From Zygnema cylindricum (Eukaryota > Streptophyta > Zygnematophyceae > Zygnematales > Zygnemataceae): DNA of 64,000 nucleotides. Position 1 is the first letter of the stretch, and each line of letters opens with the position of its first letter. The stretch covers positions 706,499-770,498 of the forward strand of contig JBBHKE010000834.1 in the NCBI GenBank assembly GCA_037447655.1. The letters run 5' to 3'. The notes under the pieces were generated by a model. It had not been told where the DNA came from. It saw nothing but the letters and a program-made list of their open reading frames with translations, and made no database searches. Below are positions 24,701 through 34,621 of the stretch, in pieces. Position numbers and translations under genes: made by a program.

Positions 24701-27700
24701 CACTTCCGGCTTTGTCGGCATTTACTTTACGAAACATCACAATTAGTCTAAAGTTTGACGCTTTCCTAATGCCCGTGGCATGATTGGTTCGCCAGTCGTA
24801 GGATTGGATCATTGGACTGATTGTTCGTACCTTCCAGGGATACTTCACGTAGAGACGGAAAACAGGTGACAATGTTTATTTATACACCTTTCTTTGAAAG
24901 TTTGAATAAATACAGATCTTGGGCCGTGCTACGTGCAAGAGTGCCCAAGAAGTTCGTCCATCGAGGCAAGTTGCAGCCGTCAGAAAAGCTTCGTCAACAA
25001 AATTAATGTCAACATACCGTACGACTTTAGTATGCGCTCCGCCACTACCGAGCTTCTAGACTGTACTTTTTGGCAACAAAATGACGTGAAGATCAAATCT
25101 CCTAAACACACGTCGTCAGAAGTCCAATATTGCGAACGTAAAATAACGACTGTTTGACCGGCTTGAAGTTCAACAGGGTGGATGGTACGGTATGAGAATT
25201 GAAAGGCCACGGTCCCCCTTCCGAAACGTCTAACGGAGACGGAAAAGCCGTCGTAGGAAACAAACACGACACGACACGACACGACACGACACGACACGAC
25301 ACGACACCGACACGACACGACACGCTCGCCCTTGCAGTTCATTCGAGCATTTCGATTAAAAACGTCAGCGAATCTACAGATCTAACTGCAACGGAGAAAA
25401 CATGTGCAGGCGTGCCAACCCTAAAAATCTCACCTGAAATCTCCGCGAACAAAGTTGACGTTGTTGCTGGTACTGGTGAATCCAGGCTCGGAATAACTGA
25501 TCTGAATGCTTCGGTAGCATGTCCCAGGGCAGGAATAGGCGTTCCATGTGCTGTTGAACCGACAGTTTGGACCTCCTGGTGGCAAAATCTTGGTATTATT
25601 GGCTACCAAGTAACCAGGAGTTCCCATAATACTGCCGTCTTTGTCCCAAAGAGTTAAGAATTGCGACTGTTCTCCTCCATCATCGGTAGTGTTCCATGGC
25701 TGCAGTTCGCTCGACAGTTTTGAATTAGGAGAAGAGCAAAATATGCAGAAATGTGTCAAACTCTAGAAGAAACTGTGGTCATTTTTTTCAGTTTTCACCA
25801 TTTTGAACTAAAATTTCACTATGAAAGAAGATACTTACAAAATATCGGTGAAGTCGAGGAGGAAGCCAAACTGGATTCGTATTTGTGGAAAACCTTACGT
25901 TCTGGAGGAAAACCAAGATTACAAGGTAAAAAAAATTATACATTTGTAAGGAATCAACAATGTCAAAAATTGCAGTGGAGAGACAAATATAAGAGAATAA
26001 TGCATTATAGACTCATCTGGCTGATTTCTCAAAACAGTACCCATCATTTTCACTGTATGAAGCGACCAATTTTGTTGAAGGGCTGTAACAAATCAAAACA
26101 CTAAAGCTTTTTTGCGAGTCTCAAGAAATGAAACATTCTACTACCTCTCTCGAGATTTTGAAATAAATCTATGACTTACACTGATGGAATGACCGGGGTT
26201 CCAAAACTCGGACCCACTAACAAGTGCAATTGCACTTGCAAATCGACAAGTTCTGTCATAATTTGTGAAACTGCTCTGCAAAATAGCACTTGCACCAGAA
26301 ACTTGCTCAGTATTTATCAAAAGAAAGAAAGATAGTTAGAAAATCAATGGCTGTGTTTAAAAAACAGAATTGTAAGAAAAAGCAACAGAGGATTGCGAAA
26401 CTCGAATAAAGTGAAAGAATCAACTAAAATGGCAAAGAAACGAAAGAGGGAAAGTCGGTCGAAAACCGTACGTGACATTTTGAATTGTGTTAGGAAAAAT
26501 AAAGCCGTCAAGTGTTCGACTCTGGTCTAACAACAATCCAAAAGTTGGAGCAGTCTGAGCGAATCCTCCCGTTGACCGTCCTTGAACTCCCCACTGAAGT
26601 GGCATGCTGTGAAGACACAAAAAAAAAAAAAAACCAGTAATAGGACTGTTATCACAAGAGGAACTGCCACCATCGTAAAAGAAAGTCAGCACTGCTGAAG
26701 CTACTTTTCTCCTCTCAATGAAAAATGCCCCGTACATCCCGGTGCAGGAAGCATTATTGTAGAAAAGGAGATTCTTTAGTTTGATTTACTTACATGCAAC
26801 CTGAAACTGGACGACATGGAGCCCACACGTCGCCCCTCCAGCACTGCTCTGGATTCCCAAAATTATTAGTGAGGGCAGTAATACTTGAATCCTTTAGGAC
26901 AATTGACTGGTCTTGGCTAAGATAAATACCCCAGCCGTTGTCCGCAAAATCGCAATTGCTGATCGTTAAGTAGTCGGCAGCGTGGATAAAGAAACTGCAC
27001 CAAACAAACAAATAATTTCGATTTTTTTAGTGGTTCCACGAACAGTTGGGTTAGTTTTATTAATGCTGGTCCACACTAATTTCAATAGTGATCTCACAGG
27101 TGATGGTAGGTATAATCCACGCCAAGTCATGTTTGTACTGATCAGATTAGTTAATGAAGTGATAGAATTTATGAAATAGACTTGGTGCAGGAAGAGTGTG
27201 GACCAAACAAATGGTGGTGAACCGATGTGCTGTCAAATCGTAGGTAATCTTGGAAGGTTTGTCTGCAAGGTAAGTTAGCATACCCTACGTAGTTATTTTT
27301 GTAGAGGGTAAGACGATCAGCATATCCAGGAATGGGCTCCTGCAGAGGGTAACAAAATAAAGGAATTGTCAATTGATGACATGGTATTTCAGATGAGTGT
27401 ATACAGTAAATTTGTACAAACAAATAAAACCACGGTTCCTAGCAATTGCAGTAATGAATCTCTCGATAGATAGAGACGAAGAAACCTGATGAACTTTCAA
27501 ACCTAATGTTCACTTCAACAAAATGTTAAAATTGTGAAAGCACATAAAAATGTTTCGCCTGCAAGTCTTCAGAGAAACTGCAAAAATCCCAATTCTGTGC
27601 ATATTATTTTCTGCGCGAGCGAAAAGACTATAGCATACCTTCTTTTCATCACGAGGTCGAAGTCCATTTGGATAAAACCGAACGCCTGCGTCTCCATTGG

Positions 27701-30700
27701 AGTGTGCAACATTTCCCGAGAAAGTTGCGAGACTTTGGGTTATCGGGACGGTGCTATTGATTTTAGGAATGTTCAAAGACATGCCTCGAACTGCAAATCG
27801 AAGCTCAACCCAATACCTGGGAAAGCCAATAAAAGGTCACAAGTGCGTCCATTAGGATGATTAGAGAGTTGGAAAGTTACATTCTTCGCATCAATTATGA
27901 AATTTTGGAAGTCCTGACATGGAATTTGAGTTCAGCTGGCACATGTATATAGTTATACATATGCTTCATGGAAAAAATATTGAGAAGAAGTCTAGTTTTT
28001 GTGATTGTGATGCGAGAGATAAAGAAGGTTACCCATTGGACGCAGAACCCGCCGCCACATTATTAATAACATGATTGCGTGGGTTTGTGATCCAAAAGGT
28101 TGATGGCTGATCATCAGTTTCATCTGATGTTGGAGGATTTGTTCCCGCAGTCATAATTTTTCTGTCCACTGCACAACAAAAACAGCGATTGCTACCCGTA
28201 AGAAAGTGAGGCAACCAAGTTGCAGTCTGTATCCTGTGGAGAAAGCATCAGATTTTACTTATTTTAAAAGAACCAATGACCACCTCTTTAAAAACTGAAT
28301 GATGCTTAGAGTAGCAGTCTACGTTGACCTGTAAGCGAGTTCGTTTAGCGACGTTGTTTCAGTAGTGACTCACCTTTGTTGGTAAGAATGCCTATGTTGC
28401 GGATAAAAGTGTTTCCCACTTCTCCTCCTTCCTCCGTCATAAAGCAGTGACCGCTGGTGTTGTAGGCTACATTGCTGTCGAGAGTGATGTTGTGAGAGGC
28501 GTGGATCACAATACAGCGCTGCAAACATTTAAAAAAAAAAGAAAAAAACAAACATTTATTTTATGTCAATGAACTGCACTCGTGGGTCCTGGTTTTGGAA
28601 GCATTTTCCATTCTTTTGCTTAATATTACCGAGTTTTTTGCGTGCTTGACGTTTTACAGAGGAGAGAAGTTTAATGGTTCGAAGGAATAGATTGAGTGGC
28701 AGCACCTGCTTGCTGTGGTGAATGGTGTTTTTTCTGCAAACTGTGTCGGGAACAGAGCCGACGACATGGAAATGGAGGCTGTAGCGTCCCAAGTTGCCCT
28801 GCTGCCCGAGCCTCAGAAACTCCACACCTTCTATGTACTGAGGGGTGCTGGTCATGAACACTATGAAGTGCCCACCTGTCATAATCCACGTACAAAGCGC
28901 TCAAAATTACAGTCACAACATGTTTCTAGTCCTTTTCCAAGCAGCATACGGAAAAGGAACCATACGACTGTTTTGCCGCCTATTCCATATTTGTTTTATG
29001 CATTTTATTGAAGCTACACTCACCATCGTTGTTAGCATTACGGATTTATTAGTGTACTGTGAAAATAGAAAACATAATACTAATTTAGTGCAAGGAGACG
29101 TGGCAGATTGCTGCCCACTCTCTTACATATGCTGTTAACACTATTTTATGATTTTCGGCCAAAAAAAGTTGAGACTGAATTAGTGTTATTAACTCTTATA
29201 ACAATGGGCAGTGTAGCTTACCCTCATACTGATAAGGCTCGGGTTCGTCTGTTCCTGTGATGACAATGTTTCTGGAGAGAAGGGCCACCTCAGCTCGTTC
29301 GTCAACAAATCCTCCCATCCCATTGGGAAGACCGTTGGGCTGTCCGTAATGCATGTACTGCAACGGGCTGTCCAACGAAATAACGGCGCCAGTCCCGTTG
29401 CGCAGAACTGTTTGTGAGCAAATACATGGAAATCAGAAGTCTTTCATATTCCCTAGTGCCTTTTTCTAAGGAAGAGTTTATTTATACCAGGCGAACTTCT
29501 TGCTGTGTACACATTCTACACAACATGTGGCTCTGTGGAATGTGAAAAGGCTTGAACTCTTTGCGTGTTTATCCAGAACCAGGAAACAAGCCTTAAGCAC
29601 CAATATTACTCTCATACTTAAAAACTCAATGCCCAACAGCCAAAGCCCCTGACTGTAACAACAACCAAATTGTCAAATCAAACCCACTTATACCACAATG
29701 CAACACACTGGCACCCTCCTTCCTCCCAAACAGACAAGTACTTACTGAGACAAGATCATCCTGAAATGACAAGAACCTCTGAAAACAAGAGAAAACTCCC
29801 CTCACCTTAAGTTAAAAACTAATAGAACCTCCAAAAAGAGTTGAAAACAGTAATTTGGTCTAGTAAATACTAATACCGTTTTAATACTAATGCTTAATAG
29901 CGATGTAAGGTCCCTGTTCCTCACCTCCAGTAATAAGTCTGACTTCCGCCTGTTTCCGTTCGTAGTCGGTTGATGCGATCACAATGCGGCCTCCCACTGG
30001 CCAGCTGTTGGCCACATTGGTATCCACGGCAATACTGGTGTCGCCCGCTTGTGTGGAACGCTGCAGTTTCACCCACACAGGCATACTGGCGGGACCCGGG
30101 AGGCCATGGAGGCGGACCTGACCGCCCACCTGCATGGGAAGGGCAAGCATAGTGGAGGTCAGATACGAGGGAGGGGACATGGTTGGGGCCAGGAGAAGTC
30201 GCAAGTTAGAACAGGAAGTGTGTGATGGGGATAGAGCCGACGGTCTTGATCGATCGAGGTCGCCGTTTGAGTTTGTGGTTGAAGAGTTCTTATCATCAGA
30301 GAGCCTGATTGCTGGTCTCTCTATAAGGTTTTGAGGGACGGGGTTTCTCTGGAGGAAAAGAGGAGTGGAAGGAGGAGAGCTCCACGTACCACAGCGAAAA
30401 CTTTGTGTCCGAGATTCCTCGGATAGAGAGGCTCGGCGGGCGCGAAGCTGGTGAAGCCGTAATTGGCGCGATTGTTGCGATTGGGCGTGAGCTCAAACGT
30501 GATTTTCTGACCAAACTGCTGAGCTGGCGTTCCCACCGACAGCTGGCCCTCCACCACGATGAAGTGCGCCTTCACCAAAATCACGGGGAGGGAGGGATGG
30601 TCCAGGACCCTGCAGGGGAGAGAAAGTGGGAATGTGTGTGAGAGAGAGAGAGACAGGGAGAACAATGGGGAAAAATATATCTATAAGAGTCATTGATACA

Positions 30701-31948
30701 AGGAGAGAGACAGCGAGAGAGAGCAGGCCGGGGGGAGAGGGGGAGAGGGAGAAAGAGGGAGAGTGGGAGAGGGAGAGGGAGAAGAAGAGGGAGAGGGAGA
30801 GGGAGAAGGAGAGGGAGAGGAAGAGGAAGAGGAAAAGGGAGAGGAGAGAGAAAAAGGGAGGAAGAGGGAAAGGGATGGAGAGAGAGAAAAACAAAAGAGA
30901 AGAGAGAGAGAGAGATCGCGCGAGAGTACTTGAGGAATCCCTTGATCTGCAGCAGCGCCAGGTTGACAGCTGGCAAGTCCAGCAGCACGAGGCGGCCACA
31001 TGGCACCGTGGCGTTGGCCCAATCAGAGATTCCGGGGAGGCCCGGGACAACGCCGGAGGGCCACGTGGCAGGACTGCTCCACAGCTCGAAGCCTGGGTGG
31101 GGGGGGGGGGGGAGAGAGCGGGAGAAGGAGAGGGGTACTCAAGAATTGATAGGGCATCCATAGATAGTTTCCAGGATTTGAAAAGACCCACGTAAGAAAA
31201 ATGACGCATTAAATCCTTACTGACACCTTTTTTTCACTAACCAAACAATAAAGGAATGTGTTTTTTATTTGAAATGCTAACTGACTCAGAATTGCGACTC
31301 CATTCTCGCAAACCGAGAACAAAAACAACAGCTACAGGTATCTTGAAATCGTTCCCCCATTTTGACATTTTGGCATTTTGGCATTTTGCTTTTTTAAAGC
31401 AGATAGGCACTGAATCCACTCACCGGCAGTACCGGAGGGAGGTACGCCTGGCGGAGGTAAACCTGGGGGAGGTACACCTGGTGGGTTTCCTGGGAGGGTG
31501 GTATTTGTACCATTTCTGACGGGCAGTGTTGGGAAAGGACACACCCAAGTGCAGCTCCCTACACAAAATAGCGTGGCGCATAAAACTTAGAATCGATACA
31601 TTACTTTGTCGGGGACAAGATAATAATATGGCGAATTGATACGAAGTCAGTACTGTCCGCGTTATCCGTACTTGGTAATAAATGCGGGAGGATTCACTCA
31701 CCGGGAGGAGCCGGAGGAGGGAAAGGAGGAGGAGGAGGAGGAGGAGAAGGGGGAGGAGGAGAAGGAGGAGGAGGAGGAGGAGAAGGCGGGGGAGGAGAGG
31801 GTGGAGGAGGAGAGGGAGAATTGATAGGGGAAGGATCTTTGAGGAAGGGACATGGGGACGTGAAGACGTCCGTGGGGGACGCTGGAGCTCCGTACACTGC
31901 CACCAAGGCCGCGGAGAAGACAAGGAGAGAGAAATGGAGACGCGCCAT
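11939..31948 (-). CDS. Giant secreted G8 / beta-helix / MopE-motif / jelly-roll protein
   Basis: A minus-strand gene of about 20 kb and roughly 30 exons, about 1,800 residues from the exons I can place. Phase-compatible first part: 31702-31948, 31424-31558, 30930-31092, 30390-30609, 29925-30129, 29222-29407, 28706-28875, 28374-28518, 28033-28168, 27639-27816, 27284-27339, 26794-26994, 26472-26606, 26182-26273, 26036-26082, 25839-25901, 25434-25699, 25018-25373. Second part: 19715-20005, 18685-18855, 18097-18236, 17419-17630, 17084-17256, 16773-16840, 16421-16580, 15968-16184, 15490-15670, 14406-14569, 13044-13190, 12625-12718, 12298-12467, 11939-12193. Exon limits at 26182-26606 and 26036 are best guesses. 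The link between 20005 and 25018 is unresolved (20088-20180 may be one exon), and an exon near 16922-16984 is probable. Without that link, two adjacent genes remain possible, but I see no stop or new signal peptide between the halves. A cell-wall or extracellular-matrix role is inferred from the signal peptide and SPPPP spacer. Confidence 0.75.
13044..16184 (-). other. MopE motif 2 and jelly-roll module 2 of the giant protein
   Basis: Exon 15968-16184 opens with CNGVDDNCDGAVDNG (Glu-Ile from the previous exon complete EICNGVDDNCDG, the MopE-type metal-binding motif) and continues into RWSYYAKGGDLDEINPSW, the start of the jelly-roll. Exon 15490-15670 has WSMGQAPLGFNGY, exon 14406-14569 has RRVEGAVIYLNGVELFR and NMPDGPISYRTRAA, and exon 13044-13190 has AGVNWIAAEVHLAWR. 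Phases agree at each junction. Confidence 0.82.
13404..13622. mobile_element. TA-flanked MITE in intron
   Basis: Ends TACACCATGTATCGCTATTA / CGCTAATGGTGATATACAGTGTA, weakly diverged members of the TA family, near the 13044-13190 exon. Confidence 0.65.
16421..16840 (-). other. MopE-like motif 1 and Cys-rich linker of the giant protein
   Basis: Exon 16773-16840 reads ALKLPEICDGLDNNLN, a MopE-type motif whose last Cys is replaced by Leu. Exon 16421-16580 follows in phase with TNCDLTCGTG, PCGTACGNGIATC and AYVCN, four Cys pairs that precede the second motif. In MopE and many bacterial surface proteins this motif (PF11617) is linked to Ca or Cu binding; binding here is not shown. Confidence 0.8.
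17084..18236 (-). other. Jelly-roll module 1 of the giant protein
   Basis: Exon 18097-18236 has SDWLYIDDGRE ... GWKTGVAPFGFTT. Exon 17419-17630 has TYFYRRSFSI, NDGVLVYLNNQEIIRAGMP. Exon 17084-17256 has LLEGRNVIAIEQHVFATW and LGMDMRIS. Order and spacing equal those of modules 2 and 3, giving three copies in one protein. Confidence 0.83.
17836..18003. repeat. Degenerate CATTGAAC/CATTGACC tandem repeat in intron
   Basis: About 170 bp made of imperfect 7-10 bp units (ATTGACCATTGA, GAACATTGAACATC and similar) between the exons at 17630 and 18097. Confidence 0.8.
18685..20005 (-). other. Middle exons of the giant protein, unidentified domain
   Basis: Exons 19715-20005 and 18685-18855 join in phase (FFR-QCGG). 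They read YIRITRVSDGQVINLDG, FYAVLLANQTYQVTVIA, FIPTGITVRYRGVSLCG, SWIAPNSDSVFFRQCGG and LDLAFGPVWNSTTTI. It looks like an extracellular beta-rich region with paired Cys; I do not recognise a named domain. Confidence 0.65.
20509..21294. mobile_element. hAT-type MITE, family with GTGTATCGG ends
   Basis: Inverted ends TAGTGTTGTGTATCGGTAA / TTACCGATACACAACACTA and an exact 8-bp target duplication GTAATTTG (20501-20508, 21295-21302). 786 bp, no transposase. A sister copy is at 33722-34587. Confidence 0.93.
21893..22114. repeat. Tandem array, unit about 61-65 bp
   Basis: Units of the form CGCAAATCTGACACGG ... TATTCATTTCGCAAATCTTA ... GCGACAAAGCGT. The third/fourth unit is split by the MITE and resumes at 22733. 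Confidence 0.85.
22115..22733. mobile_element. TA-flanked MITE inserted in the tandem array
   Basis: Ends TACACCGCGAATCGTAATTAG / CTCTAATTACGATTCGCGATGTA. The neighbouring array units show the same site uninterrupted, with a single TA. Confidence 0.88.
23020..23239. mobile_element. TA-flanked MITE
   Basis: Ends TACACCGTGAATCGCTATTA / CTAATAGCGATACACGGTA, about 220 bp, directly after the hAT-type element ending at 23002. Body resembles 13404-13622. Confidence 0.75.
23482..24322. mobile_element. hAT-type MITE, family with GGGTATCGGG ends
   Basis: Ends TAGTGTTGGGTATCGGG / CGATACCCAACACTA and an exact 8-bp duplication GTAAATAG (23474-23481, 24323-24330). 841 bp, rich in TATCGCGATA palindromes. 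A related copy is at 34622-35725. Confidence 0.93.
25018..25901 (-). other. End of the beta-helix region and Cys/Val/Arg repeat exon
   Basis: Exon 25839-25901 (VRFSTNTNPVWLPPRL), exon 25434-25699 (DKDGSIMGTPGYLVANN ... CPGTCYRSIQI, typical of the segment after the helix in CEMIP-like proteins) and exon 25018-25373 join in phase. The last exon includes a pentamer minisatellite translated as repeated VVSCR, then VSYDGFSVSVRRF and QYWTSDDVCLG. Confidence 0.75.
25262..25325 (-). repeat. CGTGT pentamer minisatellite inside a coding exon
   Basis: About twelve copies of a 5-bp unit with one insertion (GGTGT), in frame on the minus strand, translated as a VVSCR pentapeptide repeat in the exon 25018-25373. 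Confidence 0.8.
26036..29407 (-). other. Right-handed parallel beta-helix of the giant protein
   Basis: Exons carry the hallmarks of G8-linked beta-helix proteins: VDERAEVALLSRNIVITG, VEFLRLGQQGNLGRYSLHFHVVG, RCIVIHASHNITLDSNVAYNTSGHCFMTEEG, PSTFWITNPRNHVINNVAAGS, ADRLTLYKNNYVG and LTISNCDFADNGWGIYL. CEMIP, TMEM2 and PKHD1-like proteins share this layout. Splice phases are consistent from 29407 to 26794. Confidence 0.88.
29015..29215. mobile_element. TA-flanked MITE abutting a splice donor
   Basis: Ends TACACTCACCATCGTTGTTA / ATAACAATGGGCAGTGTA. On the minus strand it begins right after the six donor bases GTAAGC (29216-29221) of the exon 29222-29407. Confidence 0.75.
29925..31092 (-). other. 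G8 domain of the giant protein
   Basis: Exons 30930-31092, 30390-30609 and 29925-30129. They read VVPGLPGISDWANATVPCGRLVLLDLPAVNLALLQIKGFLK, then a beta-rich segment AHFIVVEGQLSVGTPAQ, then LHGLPGPASMPVWVKLQRS and WPVGGRIVIASTDYERKQAEVRLI. The glycines and the W.VGG.IVIAST.Y signature fit the G8 domain. Confidence 0.85.
30640..30925. repeat. GA/GGGA low-complexity tract in intron
   Basis: About 290 bp of GAGAGGGAGAGGGA-type purine repeats between the exons 30609 and 30930; on the transcript strand this is a long polypyrimidine tract. Confidence 0.9.
31424..31948 (-). other. Signal peptide and SPPPP/GVPP spacer of the giant protein
   Basis: Exon 31702-31948 starts with MARLHFSLLVFSAALVAVYGA, a clear signal peptide, then about 40 residues of SPPPP-type repeats as in green-algal hydroxyproline-rich wall glycoproteins. 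Exon 31424-31558 adds CTWVCPFPTLPV and PPGVPPPGLPPPGVPPSG. The start is the first ATG after a TATA-like element at 32014. Confidence 0.88.
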
Positions 31949-32013
31949 TGGTCGGTTTGTCCTCTTTCGTTTTCTAGCTCAATAGAGAGTAAGCCGAATT
32001 ATTTCAACGAGTG

Positions 32014-32022
32014 CCTTTATAG
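32014..32022 (-). promoter_or_regulatory. TATA-like box of the giant secreted-protein gene
   Basis: CTATAAAGG on the minus strand, about 66 bp upstream of the ATG at 31948, a plausible TATA box with a short leader. Confidence 0.45.
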
Positions 32023-33035
32023 AGAAGCAGCGAAAGTACAGCGCGTCGTACGGCAGAAATCGACAGATTCCCATAATTATGAACCGCTCCTCTGAACGGC
32101 TCAGCGTTTTTTTGTTTTGCTCACAACTTGACATGCAACAATGGACTTCCGTACGGATTTGAATTCAACGCTTATGTCACTTAGGGGGATTTCCGTGCGT
32201 CGAAGAAATGTATTTTTGTTGTCAAGGCCTCAGGCGAATGTTTCGTCGCGACATGCTCGCCCGAACTTGTTTGTCGTTAGTGGATCTTGGTGGTGCCCGG
32301 GGGCGGCGCCAAAGGCGAAGGAACTTGAATAATGCCTTCGGGCGCTCCTCTGAGAGTTATGCATGCGGCCACGTGTCTCTACACGTCATATTTTTGTCCT
32401 TGATTATTCTTCACGTCATCACTATCTTTAAAACGGTGGCGAGTCGAGATTCGCGCAGAAATATGACGCCTTCCTTCCGTCATGTACTGTAGCGGATGCG
32501 CCAAAGAATAATCCAAAATGCAGATACTTAAATCGAATAAAATGCCACCAACATGGCAAACTCCCTTTAATAAACACTGTGCTTCCTGCGACACATGGGA
32601 ATTTTGGCTCTGACCTTGCCGTGTAAGGGAACAATGCATCTTAAAGATTTGATATTATTGCAACCGCATATTAAAGAAAGGATGTCAGAGCAGAAACTTC
32701 CACAAATTGATCTGGAATTTAGTCGCGACTCATTTTGACTTGCACTGAAAGTACAAGCCTAACGTCGGCGGTACGAGTCGCTGGTAACCGCTTCACCAAA
32801 TGAGCTGTCTTCACCAGTGTAGCGGGACCGCACGTGTGAAGTCAAGGTTTCTTACAGTGTGGAGCCGCCGTGAGTTGTCTAAACTCCAGCCAGTTGTTTA
32901 AAGCGTCGCATAATCTCCTCATTTGGGGTTCGACGCATTGGGTCCCTAAAGCGGTCATTTCAAAGGTGATTGCAATGCTGGGAATTTTGGCCGTCCGATT
33001 ATAATCTGACGGTCGTTTATATCCCAATCATACAG
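32023..33035. other. Upstream flank of the giant gene, no gene seen
   Basis: Mixed-composition sequence without conserved coding frames. Probably promoter-proximal DNA of the minus-strand gene. Confidence 0.4.
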
Positions 33036-33239
33036 TACACCTTGAATCGTTATTAGCGTATAGAAATGTTTAGTGTAAAGAAAAAACTAGCGTCATTCAT
33101 TCTAATTCAGTGCCAGGGGACGTGGCAGATTATGGTCCACGTCCTTAAATAGTGTAATTTATTATATTTAAGGTATCAATGTCAAAATTTTGGGGTGCCG
33201 ATATAGCGTACATAAGGCTAATAACGATTTACGGGTGTA
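33036..33239. mobile_element. TA-flanked MITE
   Basis: Ends TACACCTTGAATCGTTATTA / TAATAACGATTTACGGGTGTA with TA at both sides; a short member of the family. Confidence 0.75.
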
Positions 33240-33721
33240 CTGTACTCTGTACCTTGAATTGACCGCTTTGGGGCCACAACCGGCCGAAGCCCTAAAGGGC
33301 GAAGAAATTGAAATCTGTTTTACTGTCGTATATGTAACTCTTTTGAAAGCGTCCCAAATAACGCCCTAACTTATTAGGTGAACGTTTAAGGGCGAAGTTC
33401 CATCAGGAAATTCTGTAATTGTACGGCGGATGCTTCATTCTGAACGTTCTATCGCGACGTCTGTAATCCACGTGTTCATACCACGTAAGTTAGAATCTGA
33501 TATATAAAATCGTCAATGATTTTCACACCGACCAAAAATCTTCATTTACGTACCATGTACGTGCGTACCAGGTCATCGTACAACACAACCTTTGTACTCT
33601 TTGCAGACGGTTTGTCAGGTAATAGCTCATTTTTTTAGGGTTTCTGTTTTTTCGTGACGAATGGGCGTTGCCACAAATAGTGTAACGAATGGGCGCTAAC
33701 AGAAATAGCGTGACAAAAGTG

Positions 33722-34587
33722 TAGTGTTGTGTATCGGTAAGGATTTGCCGATAACCGATATGGGCCTTTTTTCGGGGACCCGATAATCGATATATTGGTA
33801 CGATATATCGCTATCGGTCTTATCGCCGATTACTTATCGGCGATAATGCCGATAACGATAACTATCGGCGATAACTGTACGAGTCGTATAGATAACTGTA
33901 CGGCATGTACACTCAACTGTACGTCCTATTCCCCCGACGCGCCCTACTCACAACCCCTGAGGTACATACAAATCAGATCATTTATACAAGGCGAAAGTAC
34001 AGTAGCCGGCATAAGATGTGTACGGCTTTAGTACGGCTCCAGTTAAAACGATGTTTCTTTCACATCCGACGCCGTGGCTTTGTCCCTTTATTTTTTGGGA
34101 TCCACTAGAAACCTGCCACGTGTCAATCCATCGGCTTTTTTGGCAAAAGCCGCCAAAAAAGCCATTATGAGATGCCGACGCTCACGCTTACCGTCCGCTC
34201 GTATTTTCTCATTGAATGTCGTCCGTTCGATTTCGGCGGCGCGCATAATGTTATTTTGCATTCGTTGTACTTTGTGTCCGCCGTCATTTTACCGTTCCAT
34301 GATAACCAGTTTATCGGTACAATTCCGTACGTTCCCGTAAAATTTATGTTCAGCTAACCTCCCAAAAAGCACTACAAAGTGCAACGTATTTTTTCGTCAA
34401 ATTCCGTACATTTCCCGTAAAAAACCGTACATTTCTCATAAATTTACTGATCAGTTTACCGGACAGAAAACACTCCAGACAGAAAGTACAAAAATTACAG
34501 ATATATTGGGACCGCTGACCGTTCGATAACCGATAACTATTGGTATCGGTGTTATCGCGATAACTTTTTTACCGATACACAACACTA
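33722..34587. mobile_element. hAT-type MITE, GTGTATCGG family, nested
   Basis: Same ends as 20509-21294, exact 8-bp duplication CAAAAGTG (33714-33721, 34588-34595). 866 bp. Confidence 0.93.
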
Positions 34588-34621
34588 CAAAAGTGTGTAA
34601 CGAGATTTCTTTTGTGTTTTC

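Noticed and set aside
24526-24872. Possible exons on the minus strand (LYVKYPWKVRTISP, SYDWRTNHATGIRK)
   Set aside because: They could be part of the giant gene but no phase-compatible splice sites link them to 25018 or 20005, so I left them out of the exon list.
30626-31195. Long Arg/Glu/Gly-rich open frames over the GA tract
   Set aside because: Produced by GAGGGA-type low complexity in an intron; the opposite-strand exons on both sides define the gene.
31682-32095. Arg/Gly-rich open frame on the + strand
   Set aside because: It is the antisense of the SPPPP exon at 31702-31948.
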